Assembly (NCBI GenBank): GCA_039920305.1
Contig: JBDSEA010000204.1
Coordinates: 1 to 16,054 of the forward strand
Origin: DASRAJ01 sp039920305
GTDB lineage: Bacteria; Bacteroidota; Bacteroidia; Chitinophagales; UBA10324
Direction of reading: 5' to 3'
DNA: 16,054 nucleotides
Below the pieces are notes generated by a model. The model was given only the letters and a program-made list of their open reading frames with translations. It searched no databases and had not been told where the DNA came from. The stretch's first letter is position 1; each line of letters begins with the position of its first letter. The translations under genes were made by a program, and so were the position numbers. Positions 15,227-16,054 of the stretch are shown in pieces.

Positions 15227-16054
15227 TCATTTGAACCTGATTGCCTTTACCGGGTTCATGCGGGAAGCCATGATAGCGGGAACAATTCCGGCAATAAGCC
15301 CGATAACAGATGAAGTAACAATCCCCCAAAAAATATTTTTTGCATTGAGCGATAAAGTAAAGTCCATTGCAGAGGAGAGAACCTGCAAAACAATGAATAC
15401 AAGTAACAGTCCCATGATGCCGCCAAGCACTGACAGGATAATGGCCTCTGTAAGAAACTCGAGCATTATGAAATAATTTTTTGCCCCCAGTGCTTTTTTT
15501 ATTCCAATGAGATTGGTGCGCTCCCTTACTGTAACAAACATAATATTGGCAATGCCGAAGCCACCAACAAGGATTGCAAAGCCGCCAATAATAATTGCAA
15601 TGATATCAAACACACCGAAGATGGAAGATATTTGCCCTGAAATAATGCTGATCTGATTCATCGCAAAGTTATCATCACGCTTAGGCGGAATTCTTCTTAT
15701 CGCACGCATGGTACTCTGCAGCTCGTCCTTAAGCTCCATGATAGAAACATTTTCCTTAGCAGCTACCATGATTGTCGGTTCAGCCTGAAAGCCATCAACC
15801 TTTATCTTACTCGTGAGGTAATGGTAGGGCATCATGACCACATTATCATTACTCGTTTGAACAAGGCTCTTTCCTTCCTTGGCAAAAATGCCGATCACGG
15901 TCAACTGATCGCCAATAAATTCTATGTATTGGCCGAGCGGATCCACATTGCCGGGAAATAATTTATCCAGTATGTCACTACCGACAATTGCCACCCGTGC
16001 ACCGGAAAAGTTTTCTGACGGACTGAAATATCTTCCTGCTTTAATGTTCAAAGC
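15227..16054 (-). CDS. MacB/FtsX-family ABC transporter permease, 5'-truncated
   Basis: The C-terminal 275 residues of an inner-membrane permease; the frame is open to the window edge, so the N-terminal part, including the first membrane helix, is missing. The visible part starts in the MacB-type periplasmic domain (LNIKAGRYFS, VAIVGSDILDKLFPG, DPLGQYIEFIG, a consensus of this group). It continues into the FtsX domain with three membrane helices at about 143-170 (GGFAILVGGFGIANIMF), 193-225 and 235-262, and the motif GIKKALGAK after the first of these. It ends in SRMNPVKAIRFK. Such permeases work with a separate ATPase, often in a three-part efflux or lipoprotein-handling complex; neither partner is in the window. 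Cargo unknown. The hydrolase gene follows after 15 bases. Confidence 0.94.
   Translation of the reverse strand, partial: ALNIKAGRYFSPSENFSGARVAIVGSDILDKLFPGNVDPLGQYIEFIGDQLTVIGIFAKEGKSLVQTSNDNVVMMPYHYLTSKIKVDGFQAEPTIMVAAKENVSIMELKDELQSTMRAIRRIPPKRDDNFAMNQISIISGQISSIFGVFDIIAIIIGGFAILVGGFGIANIMFVTVRERTNLIGIKKALGAKNYFIMLEFLTEAIILSVLGGIMGLLLVFIVLQVLSSAMDFTLSLNAKNIFWGIVTSSVIGLIAGIVPAIMASRMNPVKAIRFK

Overview
The window is a stretch of ordinary chromosome from a member of the Bacteroidota, most likely of the Chitinophagia/Sphingobacteriia type. The reasons are: a secreted protein ending in a type IX secretion (T9SS) sorting domain, promoter-like TAnnTTTG boxes, weak or absent Shine-Dalgarno sequences, AT-leaning intergenic DNA, and the protein families themselves. 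No rRNA, tRNA, insertion sequence, prophage or CRISPR array was seen. Eleven protein genes are well supported; the first and last are cut by the window edges.

Layout from left to right. The 3' part of pabB (folate pathway, + strand) is followed by a large T9SS-exported alpha/beta-hydrolase-like protein (+). dprA (natural transformation, - strand) converges on it. Divergent from dprA is a 1081-residue M1 metallopeptidase (+) whose last ~380 residues look like an Omp85-type outer-membrane beta-barrel. A minus-strand cluster follows, transcribed as glycosyltransferase 2, then an ECF sigma factor, then rsmG; the first two overlap by 10 bases. Divergent from the glycosyltransferase are tgt (tRNA queuosine exchange) and an LptF/LptG-type lipopolysaccharide export permease (+). 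dnaB (-) converges on the latter. Upstream of dnaB, on the same strand, are an alpha/beta-hydrolase and the 3' part of a MacB/FtsX-type ABC permease, separated by 15 bases.

How the genes work together. Most are housekeeping (pabB, dprA, rsmG, tgt, dnaB). Several concern the envelope: the T9SS substrate, the barrel-anchored peptidase, the glycosyltransferase, the LptF/G permease and the MacB-like permease. No defence or mobile system is visible. The observations that most deserve a second look are the peptidase-barrel fusion, the Tgt protein without its zinc-binding cysteines, the ECF sigma factor without an adjacent anti-sigma factor, and the inverted-repeat-rich DNA upstream of dnaB. No intergenic stretch exceeds 300 bases; the longest is 277 bases, upstream of dnaB.
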